DNA of 64,000 nucleotides from Pseudogymnoascus destructans (lineage: Eukaryota > Ascomycota > Leotiomycetes > Thelebolales > Thelebolaceae), in assembly GCF_001641265.1 (NCBI RefSeq), contig NW_020167526.1, positions 372,001 through 436,000 of the forward strand, read 5' to 3'. Each line of letters opens with the position of its first letter. Within the stretch, counting starts at the first letter, position 1. This document shows positions 53,886 through 64,000 of this stretch, piece after piece. The translations under genes were made by a program, and so were the position numbers. The notes under the pieces are model-generated. The model did not search any database, had not been told where the DNA came from, and saw only the letters and a program-made list of their open reading frames with translations.

Positions 53886-55620
53886 TGATCCCCCTCTTAA
53901 GAACGTTTGTTAGCTGTCTGCTTGCCCTTTAGCCAGGTGGCTTTCTTAGAAAGAAATTCTAGAATCAGTTTAGATGCATTTTTTAGATTTCTCTTAGGCT
54001 CCCAAGTGTTGTCACTTGTAGGATAGCCTTTCCACTTAATGAGGAAGTAGTCCTAAGCTCTAAGTGTCTTTTTGTCAGGATAGACTCTACTTCATATTCT
54101 GGTTGATCCAAAATCAGAACAGGAGGTGGAGGAGACTGAAGTGGTCTTAAGGAACTTTCTTGTGCCTTAGACAAGAGAGATACATGGAAGACATTATGGA
54201 TAGTCCAAGTAGGTGGTAATGCAAGCTCGAAAGCATTCTTGCCAATAGTCCTTGTGATAGTAAAAGGTCCAAGTCTTTTACTATCAAGTTTGTCTGAAGG
54301 TTGTTATGATTATAGCTTACAGCTTGTTACGGTTGTTACAGGTGCAGCCTTAGCCACCAAGGCTACAACCGCTAAGAGGATAACTGTATATTACGAGGAA
54401 TAGCCTCACCTTCCTTCCTTCTTCTTCTTCTTCTCTCTTTAGATTCAATCTAGCTTATTATTCTCCGGACTGGCTTCTTGACCTCTGTGACCATCGTAAC
54501 AAAGGTCTAGTAGTTGTGATATGTCTTCTAGACAAAAAGACTTGATCACCAACTTTGAATTGTGGTGCAACCGCCCCCCTGTTAAAGGCCTGAGCCTGCT
54601 CGTCTTGTACACGCTGTATTTGGACCTTGAGATAGCCCTGGAGGCCCTTCAGGTAGATGATTCTTTCAGTAGCAGAAGGGTTTTTGAGATTTTCAGGACA
54701 ATTAAGTTCTGCCACTTCAAACCTAGGGTGATAACCATAGTTTGCATAGAAAGGTGTCTCTTTTGTGGTGTTAGAGACTGTGTTGTTGTAAGCAAATTCT
54801 GCAAGATGGAGAAGATCTGCCCAGTTGTCTTGAGCATAGTTTGTATAAATTCTTAGATATTGTTCAAGTACAGAGTTGACTCTCTCTGTCTGGCCATCTG
54901 TTTGAGGGTAATAAGCTGTAGAGAAGTGTTGTTCCATTTTTAAGAGTTTAGAGAACTCCTTAAAAAAGTTTGAAGTGAAAACTGCTCCCCTATCTGAGAT
55001 CCAGTGTCCAGGAATTCCATGATATTTAAAGACCACCTTGAGGAATAGCCACGCAAGTTCAGAAGCTGTGATAGTCTCATTGCAAGGCTCAAAGTGTGCC
55101 ATTTTTGTGAGCCTTTCTACTACCACAAGGATAGAGTCATAAGGGGTAGCACCCCCTTTTGGGATAGAAGGAGGCAACTTGACTATAAAGTCAATGAATA
55201 TGGAGTCCCATGGGCATTCTGGTATAGGTAGAGGCTGCAAGAGGCCATAGGGCTTTTGCCGTGTAGGTTTGTTGAAGTTGCCAGTAGTGCAAGAAGATAT
55301 ATAGTCTTGAAGAGTAGTCCTTAGACTAGGCCAGTAGAACTTTCTTGTTAGAAGTTCATAAGTTTTTGCAAAGCCAAAGTGCCCTGCAGCTGGAGCATCA
55401 TGGAACTGCTGTAGAAGGTGTAGCTGTAATCGTTTATCCCTTGGGACATAGATATAGCTTTTGAATAAGAGAAGTCCATGCTGATTTTTTGAGAAATTCT
55501 GTAGTCCAACTTTCTCAAGAGAGGAACCTTTCTTCTGGAGGTCAGCCAAGGAACAAAGGAGATTTTTGTATCCTAGAGCAGATTCATTAAACAACTTAAG
55601 GAAACTTTAGAGACATTGAT
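53886..55620 (-). pseudogene. chromodomain gypsy integrase, interrupted by LTR family 3
   Basis: The zinc-binding region has HDAPAAGHFG, but the second Cys of the CxxC pair is Gly (SCTTGNF). The catalytic core is complete: DSIFIDFIVKLPPS (Asp), WISDRGAVFTSNFFKEF (Asp), and AYYPQTDGQTERVNSVLEQY (Glu), then LAEFAYNNTVSNTTKETPFY. At 54502 the frame is broken by a 200 bp solo LTR and resumes exactly beyond it (PSDKLDSKRLGPFTITRTIG, TWTIHNVFHVSLL). A further one-base shift near 54050 leads into a chromodomain (FLIKWKGYPTSDNTWEP). RT and RNase H, which should precede it, are absent; the sequence starts abruptly at about 55620 beside an older relic. Confidence 0.85.
54302..54501. mobile_element. LTR family 3, solo 200 bp copy with AAGGT target duplication
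   Basis: Starts TGTTATGATTATAG, ends CCATCGTAACA, and is flanked by AAGGT at 54297-54301 and 54502-54506. It is inverted relative to the copy at 51291-51740. Removal of one target copy and the LTR restores an open integrase frame. Confidence 0.9.
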
Positions 55621-56431
55621 GAATGACAGAATGTAGTTAGGGCACTCTATGATGTTTACTCCTCTAACAAATCAAAAAACTAGGAGTACTTGACAGTAGG
55701 CCACTAGCGAGTGAGACAAAGAGGCCTAGTACACTAACTATGTGCTACGATAGGAAGCATGTAGCTATATGTAGTTGCTAAGATACAATAGCAACACCTC
55801 CGAGCTATGATAGACTTAGAAGCAACAGGCAACTTTATGGCAAAGAAAGTAGCAGACATATACAGTTTTAGGACGTAACTAAAGACCAACCTATACCCAT
55901 TAATGGTTGTAGATAGAGAGCTTATCTTAACTAACAACAGAATGGTAACCTACAAGACAGTCCTATTAGTAAGGTCATGCTACATAGACACAAGGAAATG
56001 ATATAGTTTGATATTGTACACATAGACAATTATACATACATCCTTAGTGTGCCATAGCTTAAGAAACACAACCCCTAGATCGACTAGTAGAAAGAGAAAG
56101 TTGTGTTAAGCTAGTGTACATGTAAACAACGAACGGACATGACATAAGGGAGGGATTCTCCTAAGACTAAAAGGAGTTATGTACGACTGCTAAGTCTAAT
56201 GACCTAGCCTAGGCATCCTTACTAAAGCAAATACTAGTAGAGTATAAGGAATACGAGTAGTTATTCTAGGAAGTCCCTAAGAAAGAGGCACTTCCTAAGC
56301 ACTAACCATAGGATCATGTGATACCTATCATGGAAGGAAAGAGTCCACCGTTCGGACTAATATATTAGATGTTAGCAGCAGAGCTAGATGTACTGAAAGA
56401 ATACATTAACGAGAACCTCGCTAAAAGGTTC
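55621..56431 (+). pseudogene. gypsy protease-RT relic with RIP-type damage
   Basis: At 55807 the frame reads MIDLEATGNFMAKKVADIYS, a retropepsin start in which the catalytic DSGA is now DLEA. Both changes are C-to-T or G-to-A, as RIP would cause. From 56237 to 56431 the start of an RT domain is readable (EVPKKEAL, DHVIPIMEGKSPPFG, AAELDVLKEYINENLAKRF), with five stops at positions where Gln or Trp fit. It ends abruptly against the MFS transporter fragment. The first 180 bp are unreadable. Confidence 0.78.
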
Positions 56432-56435
56432 TACG

Positions 56436-56909
56436 TGCAACTTTGGCGGAAAGATCGTTCTTAGGGCGCTTGCAGATCGGTATGGGCGTCTAAACGCCCT
56501 ATTCTTGACCACTTTAGTGTCAGCTATTGCCACTCTCGTCTTCTGGCTACCTTCGACGATGCTCTTTTCCCTTGCCGTCCGCCGCGCCTTGTTCATCTCT
56601 TTCACCATGCTATACAGCGTTACCGCATCAGCCTACGTCGCTCTTTTTCCCACAGCAATTGCCGAGCAATTCGGCATCCATAATTTTGCGTCTATTAATG
56701 GGCTGTTGTATATGCTTAGAGGCATAGGGGCACTTTTTGGGACTCCGATTATTGGTGCGCTCATCCGCGATGGCGGGCTCGATGGTGCAACACGGAGTTT
56801 TGAGAAAACCACGATAATGGTTGGCGTGTTTCTGGTTTGTGCCGCAGTAGCAGCTGGATGGGCGAGGGCGGAAAGCGCTTTCACAACAGGGTGGAAGTTA
56901 CGAGCATAG
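56436..56909 (+). pseudogene. MFS transporter (monocarboxylate-type) C-terminal fragment
   Basis: An open frame of 157 residues starts inside a protein: NFGGKIVLRALADRYGRLNA is the cytoplasmic loop motif D-R-Y-G-R of MFS carriers. Then come TM helices (LFLTTLVSAIATLVFWLP, ALFISFTMLYSVTASAYVAL) and the motif GINGLLYM-like SINGLLYMLRGIGALFGTP, typical of fungal monocarboxylate permeases, and a short tail. No start or first half exists: the retrotransposon relic abuts it at 56431-56436. Host-like codon use shows it was a resident gene. It is presumably not expressed as a functional carrier. Confidence 0.82.
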
Positions 56910-57020
56910 GCAGACGGCGCATGGTTTGGAGTTTTGTCTTTGGAATGGTATCTTGCACGTATTTAGCAATGCATAGCTAGGAAAGAAAGGGATATCCAAA
57001 ATGGCCGTATCGTCCTCAAA

Positions 57021-58944
57021 CTACTTTGAGTCTTTGGCCTTCTTAGCTTCAGCTTCCCTCTTCCAATCCCATAACGTCATACCTCCAGAATAAACTCCCC
57101 AAACAACACCAGTGATCAGCACCTCCGTAACAAACAATGTAGCAACACTTGCAACCCCATTCCACGTCAGCCTAGACCCCCCCCCAAGGAATATCGAGAA
57201 CATATCCCCTACAGGTAGGCCCATTTTCACTCTCCAGCTTTGGCCGATAGCCCTAACCGTCAAGGCCTCGAGGGGCATTGTAAAAACCGCAGCAGCGAGA
57301 ACACTGAGCGCATCAGCAGCTAAATGGGCCGGTAGGAGAGAATTAGCTGTCAAGTTGTAGACCTTGGCGTCTGACCGTGGCTCGTCAGCGTAGTTTGCAT
57401 TCCGGAGTTCAGCCGAGTACGAGCCGATTGCTTCCGCCGGTTCATCGGTCGCCTCAACGTCGAAGGAAATAAAGGTTGTTTGTGCGATCGCTTCCTCGTC
57501 TGCTGTTGTAGCAAGCGAGTCTCGCCGCCTTGACGGGGAGTAGTCTCGTTCTCGCTCTCCTTCTTGAGGTAGCGGGGAACGGGGTTCACCTTCGAGGGCA
57601 CGGAGGGTACGTGGATCGGATGTTGGTGTTACAGGCGAGGCGGCGGATGGAGGACCGTGTCGATGTGTCTCTGGGCTTAAATCCGATTCCGTACTTCCCG
57701 AGGAATAATCAGACGTGTTTGAAATGCCGTTGGGATCTGGCAACCTTGGTGCGTTTGATAGGTCGTCGTAGTCTTGTTCTTGTATTGTTTGCCGCAATTC
57801 ATTGATAGTACCAAGTAGGTCGGGAGATTGTGGGCGGGCATTGGATGGATGAGGTAGAAACTCGTATAGGGGGTCGAAAATGAGATTTGAGAGTAATTGG
57901 GTGGTACGTTTCCATGCCGCAAGAAGAATACATGGTGCAAGGACCAAGCCGATCGAGCCCACCCAAGATAGCAAATTAGACGTAGAAACAGTGGCTGTAA
58001 ACGCGGGTAGATAGAGAGGAGATTGAGAAGAGAACGGAACCATGAAAAGCAATGTCGGAACAAGCTGTCGGGGGTTGAAGAGGTTGAGCTGCTGAAGGGC
58101 GGCGAAATATTGGTAATGGAACATGACATGATAGAAGCAGTATTCGATTCTATGAAAGGTTAGTAATTTCTCGGGACAGACATAATAGCATTCGATTAGT
58201 TAGCTGCGTGGTACGTACATTCGTTTTGTTGATGGATTCTTGATGTCGAATATCTGCTCATACACAAGCGCAAAGTTACTGAAAGCTGGTTTTCGGTCAG
58301 TGTGATGTCTTCACCAGGCACCGTTGTTTCATATACCTCTATTTAGCAACAGGGCTGGCAATCCTGCCCCTAGAATACGGGGAACAGAACGGTCTACGCG
58401 CTCAAGACGAATGATATCCAACAGGGGATGGTTGGAGTATTCCCGATACAGCTGTAGAAATTAACGGATGATCTGATAACCTAGGTTTTAAATCATACCA
58501 ACGTTCTCCTCCTTAGGCCGCTTGTTCCCCATACGCCCGCCGTGAGCAGTACCCCGCCTATTGTCCGCCGTCTGAAGGCCTTCTCGAAATCCTCTTCTCT
58601 TGCAGCCTTCAGAGCCTCGTCACGTGCCCTATAATCCGCATTGGGTTCGATGATACCTGCTGCTTGCAAGACTTCGTTCGATGCCCGCACAAGGTCCTTC
58701 GTGCGTTGTGTTGTCTCGGGGTTGATGGGCCTGCCACGGTCGTCGTACTGTTGCCCTATCCGGACTGTTCCGCCCTGCCCCGGGTCGTCGTTAACTATGA
58801 GCTCGTCATTGTATGGTGAGCGGCCCTAATCTTCGTTAGATATTTCTAGGTGGCGTAGAAGATGTCTACGCTAAATGAACTGGCCAAAGTGAAAGGTTGG
58901 AATCATACAAGTGCGGAAACGATCAACGGTTCCAGGCGCGTCAT
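57021..58944 (-). CDS. multi-pass membrane protein of unknown function, fungal-specific
   Basis: Five exons fit: 58944-58909, 58825-58499, 58451-58337, 58285-58219 and 58149-57021, giving 557 residues with continuous frame. The start MTRLEPLIVSAL leads to a soluble region (SPYNDELIVNDDPGQGG, NPETTQRTKDLVRASNEVLQ). Hydrophobic segments follow at RRTIGGVLLTAGVWGTSGL, LLSWVGSIGLVLAPCILLAAW, HLAADALSVLAAAVFTMPLEA and GVASVATLFVTEVLITGVVWG. A long acidic, Ser/Pro-rich loop lies between the second and third. The last residues are Lys-rich. I do not recognise the family and assign no function; its layout suggests an organelle membrane protein. Confidence 0.78.
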
Positions 58945-59296
58945 TTTTGATCAATATCGTTTGTGAGGTTTGTGAGGTTCGTGAGATGCCTCTCTATCTC
59001 AAAAGTGGTGTCACCGCCACCAGGTGATCATTGTAGAGATAGATCGCGACGTCGGTGGTGAATCTTCAGATATTGTGGTATTAAAGCTGTATTGATTCGA
59101 TGCCTGTGTGTAGTTCAAGCCCACACAGACAGGGTCGCGGTGTTGAGAGTGGGGTTTGGCGCTAAGATTAAGCTTATCCGTATCATCCCTGTTCTGCGTC
59201 AAAAAAAATTGAGATTGTCGGAAGAACATCAAAGATCTTTTCCTTCACCCATATCGCGATTAACAACCTCTCGCGCTAGTCGCGACATTTGCAACC
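58945..59296. promoter_or_regulatory. divergent promoter region between the membrane protein gene and UTP13
   Basis: 352 bp separates two divergent start codons and must hold both promoters. GTTTGTGAGGTTTGTGAGG repeats near 58970 lie in the leader of the minus-strand gene. No clear TATA box. Confidence 0.45.
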
Positions 59297-62100
59297 ATGG
59301 CGACAAAGGCTGCATACCAGACTACATTTGAGGCGGAACAAGTTATTCAACCTATCTACACTGGTGGGAGTGTCGCGCTCGATCACACTGGGCGCCTTCT
59401 TGCGACAACACTCGGGGAAGATGCCTTGATTACAGATCTGAACACCGGCAAGCAGCTGGCAAGAATTGAAGGGGTTTGTCTACATTGGATGTGTTGTTGC
59501 TAGTATGTGCTAACTTTGTGCTAGGACGGAGAAGAAATATCGACACTAACTTGTGAGTCTGCAAAAAAAGCCATCCGATTAATTTTTTATGCTAATGGAC
59601 ACTCCCAGTGACACCTTCTGCGACACATCTGATCATCTGCTCTCGATCATTATCAATGCGAATCTACGCGCTCAAACCCTCTATTTCCTCGTCCGATACA
59701 ATCACAACCGAATTGGTGCGAACACTCAAGCCACACACGACGCCCGTTGTTGTTTTGGCCGTGGACCGGACAAGCACATTGCTAGCCACCGGTGCCGCCG
59801 ACGGAGTAGTGAAGGTCTGGGATATTAGGGGAGGATATGTAACACACACATTCCGCGGCCCAAATATTTTGATCTCGGCCTTGCACTTTTTCGAGCTTGC
59901 GATAGGCAATAGCGGCGAAGAGACAGGGATATCAGCCAGGAACAGAAAAATCCGGTTCGGTGATAATGGCGCCGATGAAGCACCAAATGGGGACAACGAA
60001 CTGGCAAGAGGTTTTCGACTAGCCTCGGGAAGCCAAGATGGGAAGATCAGAGTGTGGGATCTATATAAGCGGAACTGTGCCTCCACCCTTGATTCCCACG
60101 TCTCAGATGTTAGAGCGTTGGATTATTTGTCAGAAGAGAATCTGCTTTTATCCGCCAGTAGAGATAAGACAGTGATGTGGTGGAATGCGAAGACGTGGAA
60201 AGTCAGGAAAGTTACACCTGTCTTAGAGGAGGTGGAAGCCGCTGGATTTATTGGGGATGGAAAGCTGTCATACACTGCCGGAGCGAATGGACGGCTACGG
60301 CTATGGCAGACGGAGTCCGGAAGAGAGGCAACTACAGCACAGACCCCGGGAGACGAGGGCGATGCAGTTGTCGGATCTGTATACTTTCAAGGCCTCCCAT
60401 TTATTCTCACCATCAACACCGACCACGTTATTATTCTTCATTCGGTATCCGGACTGGAATACGTCGAAGGGAAGACAATGCCCGCATTACCAGAGCTAAA
60501 GCGGATTTCAGGTACCCACGACGAGATCATTGACCTGGGCTACCTTCTCCCTGACCGATCATTGCTAGCCTTGGCCACCAACTCGGAGGAGATCCGTATT
60601 GTATCCCTCGCTCAGTCAGACTCGACGTATTTTGGAGAAGATGTGGCTCAATTGAATGGCCACGAAGATATCATCATCTGTCTCGACATCGACTGGTCCG
60701 GACATTGGATCGCCACCGGAGCGAAAGACAACACTGCCTGTTTATGGCGCGTCGACCCGGCTAATAACTCTTTTACTTGTTACGCGACACTTTCTGGACA
60801 TGCGGAATCGATAGGTGCCGTCGCACTCTCACGAACTGTTCCACCATTGGATTCCCCAGCATACAATGATCCTCTAAATCATCCGCCAAAGTTTCTTTTA
60901 ACTGGGTCTCAGGACCAAACCGTCAAGCGCTGGGATATTGCAGCTTTGCACGCCGCCCCACAAAAAGCTCCCCGAGCTCTTTACACAAGGAAAGCCCACG
61001 ACAAGGATATCAACGCCATCGATGTCAACCATAATGGACAAGTGTTTGCGTCTGCATCCCAGGACCGCACAGTAAAGATATGGTCCGTAGAAGAAGGCGA
61101 GACGATGGGTATCCTTCGTGGCCATAGACGTGGTGTATGGTCGGTAAAATTTGCGCCAAAGAACACGCCGATTATCGTTGGCGAGAATGGCTCGGCGGGT
61201 GGGAAGGGGCTTATTCTCACAGGCAGTGGCGACAAGACGCTCAAGTTGTGGAGTCTATCAGATTACAGCTGTCTGCGTACATTCGAAGGACATACCAATA
61301 GTGTCCTTAAAGTCGCATGGCTAAATATCCCCAAACAAGAAGCCAACAACAAGAGACACGTTCAGGTTGCAAGCGCTGGTGGCGACGGGCTCGTAAAGGT
61401 GTGGGACACCAGCAGTGGGGAAGTGGAGTGTACGCTTGATAACCACGAAGACCGAGTGTGGGCGTTGGCGGTGCACCCAGAAACGAATACCATTGTCTCC
61501 GGTAGTGGCGACTCTACTGTTTCTTTCTGGACGGATACAACAACTGCAACACAGGCTGCGTCGACTGCCGCTGCGACGCAATTCGTCGAGCAAGAACAGG
61601 AATTGCAAAATTACATCCATGCCGGGTCATATCGAGAGGCTATTACGCTTGCTCTCCAGCTTAATCATCCGGGGCGTCTCCTCTCACTGTTTACTGCTGT
61701 TGTCACTGGCGCCAAGGACGATGGGTCTTTGAGTGGGCTACACGCTGTTGATGAAGTAATCGGAAGCCTAAGTGACGAGCAAATTTTCCTCCTTTTGCTC
61801 CGCCTGAGAGATTGGAACACAAATGCCCGCACGGCGCCAGTAGCACAAACGATCCTTTGGACGCTAGTGAAAAGCTACCCTGCCAGCCGATTTACAAACA
61901 TGGAGGTCAAGGGTGGCCAAGGGAAGAGTTTGAAGGAGGTTTTAGATGCGCTCAAAGCCTATACAGAGAGGCATTACCGACGCATGGAAGAACTAGTGGA
62001 CGAAAGTTACCTTGTCGAATATACGCTAAGGGAGATGGACGAGGTGGCATTTGCCGGAAACGGAGACGGTGGGATGAGGCAAGATGTTGTTATGGTATGA
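59297..62100 (+). CDS. utp13: U3 snoRNP / SSU processome WD40 protein Utp13
   Basis: Nucleolar scaffold of the UTP-B subcomplex, needed for 18S rRNA maturation. Exons 59297-59473, 59525-59552 and 59609-62100 (introns of 51 and 56 bp) give 898 residues. The first exon (TFEAEQVIQPIYTGGSVALD) starts the first WD40 propeller. Many repeats follow, with typical endings such as DGVVKVWDIRGG, DGKIRVWDLYKRN, DKTVMWWNAKTW, DNTACLWRVD, DQTVKRWDIA, DRTVKIWSVEEG, DKTLKLWSLSD and DGLVKVWDTSSG, enough for two propellers. The C-terminal Utp13 domain (from about 729, EQELQNYIHAGSYREAITLA) with LRDWNTNARTAPVAQTILW ends the protein. Length and layout match the family. TBL3 is the animal orthologue. Confidence 0.93.
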
Positions 62101-62735
62101 GGTACACTCAGCTGAACTGAAGACATTGTTGCAATCCTCGTTGGGGTTACACGAAAAACGCGCATAGTTCTAGCCAGCCCTTCAGAGTCGGTTGTGTATC
62201 ACGACCAATAACAGACGCCATCCCTCGTTATTACACCATTAGCTCCAGTCATAGGTCTATCTCGGTTCAGACTCTGAGCTACGATGCTATCGTGCTTGTC
62301 TGTCTCTTGAATGTTGGCTGTCGCGTGGGTAGTTACAGGGCCGCGTACCTATCACCTGTCACGTATGGGTAGCGGATTATATAACTCCCTTGTGCTAGCG
62401 GCGTGGGATGCGCTAGAGTTTTTGAAGTTAAGTGGGGGATGCCCTGACCTACCTAAAATAATAGTGGCGTAAAAAGGCGATCTGTAAGGGGTATTATTGC
62501 TCTGTAGCACGGCCTCGGTTTCATACGATCTGTTGGGTGTGGGGGCGGCGTTCCAATCACGGGGGGCAAAATGAAGGAATCTTGACTTTTGTTATGATAA
62601 CGTTCAGTATATTAATGGCTATATACATATCTTGACACAAAGACGCATGCATCATGATGATATTTACTGTGCTCTGCTGGGAATTTCTGTGTTATTTATG
62701 TCTTAGCCTCTAAAAGTCTAAAGAGGGACTATGGA
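62101..62735. other. intergenic, no gene seen
   Basis: 3' flank of UTP13 followed by unremarkable sequence up to the hAT terminus. No open frame of note. Confidence 0.5.
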
Positions 62736-63678
62736 CAGTGTTCGGCGGATATATATCCGGGTAGTATCCGTGACTCCCACGGGTAGGGTATGTATCCGGC
62801 CAAAATCCTACGGGTAGAGTAGGTATATATCCGGATACATGAGGCTGAATAGAGTATATAAAAATGAAGCTTTTGATAATACTAGTAACCTACCCTAACC
62901 CCTTATTCGTGTGCCTCATCGTCAGCATCATCGCCATCACTATCAGCCTCTTGAATCCGACCCCAATTCCGTAAGCAAAGTAAATATCTAATTGTTGGCG
63001 GTGATAACCTATTCTGCTTTTTTGTACTAATAACACTACCATTACTAAATACCCGTTCTGATGCTGCGGATGTTGCTGGAATTGCCAAGTGACCACGAGC
63101 AATACGGGCAATAATTGGATATTGGTATTGCTTTGCAACCAATATTTGAGAATATCAGTGTGCTCACCAGGCCGTGGTTCAAGCATCCACCGCCTCCATT
63201 CTGGCTCCTGAAATGCTAAGCCCTCTGACGCAAATAGGTCTTCGTCAGAATCAGGCTCTTCATCTATTGTAGTTGTAGTACCTATTGCTTCCGCAAGGGC
63301 TGTTTCACGGTTGATACGCTCTGTATCAAGGTGATACTCTCGCTTTTGGTATGTCCTACAGACGTCTTCGAATTGTGCCCTTGCTCGTGATCTTCGTGTA
63401 TCGTCTATAGTATTTCGATATAACCTTTTGAATACTGTATGATTCATTCGTGGGTCGCAAATTGTAGCAACAGCTGAGTGCTTACACTGCTGATTCGTCG
63501 TAAGAGTATAATATTCATTAAGCTTTTGAAGCACAGCTCCGCATGCCAGTCCAATTGCAGAGCTTTTACCAAGATCTTCTTGTATCGATATAACTTTATT
63601 TATCATCTTTAAGTAAAGAGGGATAGTAAAGTTAAGGGTTGGATATGAATCGCTTTGTAACCGTCTCAATGGCTTTAA
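62736..63678 (-). pseudogene. hAT-family transposase, 3' part, broken
   Basis: A terminus CAGTGTTCGGCGGATATAT at 62736 has the CAGTG start typical of hAT inverted repeats, next to repeated GGGTA/ATCCGG strings. The minus strand from 63678 reads the hAT core (TLNFTIPLYLKMINKVI, YYTLTTNQQCKHSAVATICD, DEEPDSDEDLFASEG). Near 63140 a one-base shift moves into the frame carrying the C-terminal dimerisation domain (AKQYQYPIIARIARGHLAIP, TSAASERVFSNGSVI), ending at about 62903. The 5' half is cut by LTR sequence beginning at 63679. Inactive. Confidence 0.8.
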
Positions 63679-64000
63679 TGTAATGGTGGGTGCACCAGAT
63701 ATGAGAATCTAGCCACCCAAGGAAGGGATGATTTTACTAAGACAACACACTGTCTTAGGAAAAAGAGCCAAAGGGTCGTAGCTTAGACTATTCCACAATG
63801 CAGCAATCAGGTGTATGATGTAGTGGAGTGGTTTAGACAAGTTGTAACAAATGCTGAGTCTGAGAACTCAGGGATAAGTCAGAGGTTAGCACCTCACTGA
63901 CTTTTCAGAAACAAGGAGTAACAAGATCAATGCTTGGAAGCTTGGAAAAGACGTGAAAGTATGTGATAGTCGATTTACTGTATTGTCTGCTTGCCCTTTC
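63679..64000 (-). mobile_element. LTR family 1, third copy, running off the window
   Basis: Starts TGTAATGGTGGGTGCACC and matches the LTRs at 5538 and 52950 to the window edge with few differences (for example CCAGATATGAG for CCAGATGTGAG). It lies inside the hAT transposase. The adjacent TTTAA (63674-63678) would be its target copy; the other side is outside the window. Confidence 0.85.

Noticed and set aside
1..64000. CRISPR arrays, prokaryotic operons or phage genes
   Set aside because: The window is eukaryotic, with spliced genes and fungal transposons. No regularly spaced short repeats with unique spacers are present.

Overview
This window looks like a chromosome segment from a filamentous ascomycete (Pezizomycotina, most likely Eurotiales/Aspergillus-like). 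The signs are short 45-100 bp GT-AG introns with CTAAC-type branch sites, many genes on both strands without operons, recognisable single-copy fungal housekeeping genes (ISY1, MTG1, UTP13, a Tcd1/2-type dehydratase, a cysA-type acyltransferase, a Ppn2-type phosphatase), and transposon islands with C-to-T damage of the RIP type (repeat-induced point mutation). I place the lineage by gene type only. No database search was possible. Exon boundaries were read by hand from splice signals and reading-frame continuity.

Layout. 1-102 is the 3' end of an unidentified gene. 1170-3113 (-) is a six-exon O-methyltransferase. 3.9-8.6 kb is a transposon nest: a Tc1-like element inserted into the loop of a foldback repeat, broken in turn by LTR sequence that carries another solo LTR, all between outer inverted repeats. 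9.9-37.8 kb is gene-rich: LaeA-like methyltransferase (-), ISY1 (-), BTB-like protein (+), Ppn2-like phosphatase (+), MTG1 (-), an unknown fungal protein (-), cysA-like acyltransferase (+), secreted GH3 beta-glucosidase (+), E1-like tRNA t6A dehydratase (+), a possible fucosyltransferase-like protein (+), and a 1,432-residue SF1 helicase with NF-X1 zinc fingers and a C-terminal RRM (-), related to the ZNFX1/Hrr1 RNA-silencing helicases. Its 5' end faces the second island.

The second island (37.8-56.4 kb) holds pogo/Fot DNA transposons, a GH125 mannosidase gene with a C-terminal frameshift, RIP-damaged gypsy relics, and a little-mutated chromodomain gypsy element whose parts are in permuted order around a single LTR. 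It ends at a decapitated MFS transporter fragment. 57.0-62.1 kb returns to host genes: a multi-pass membrane protein (-) and UTP13 (+), diverging from a 352 bp intergenic space. A broken hAT transposase and another copy of the first LTR family close the window.

The host genes are mostly unrelated household functions (splicing, mitochondrial and nucleolar ribosome biogenesis, tRNA modification, sulfur assimilation, polyphosphate and glycan metabolism). I see no biosynthetic gene cluster or other multi-gene system. The most unusual material is the layered transposon history and the silencing-type helicase at its edge.
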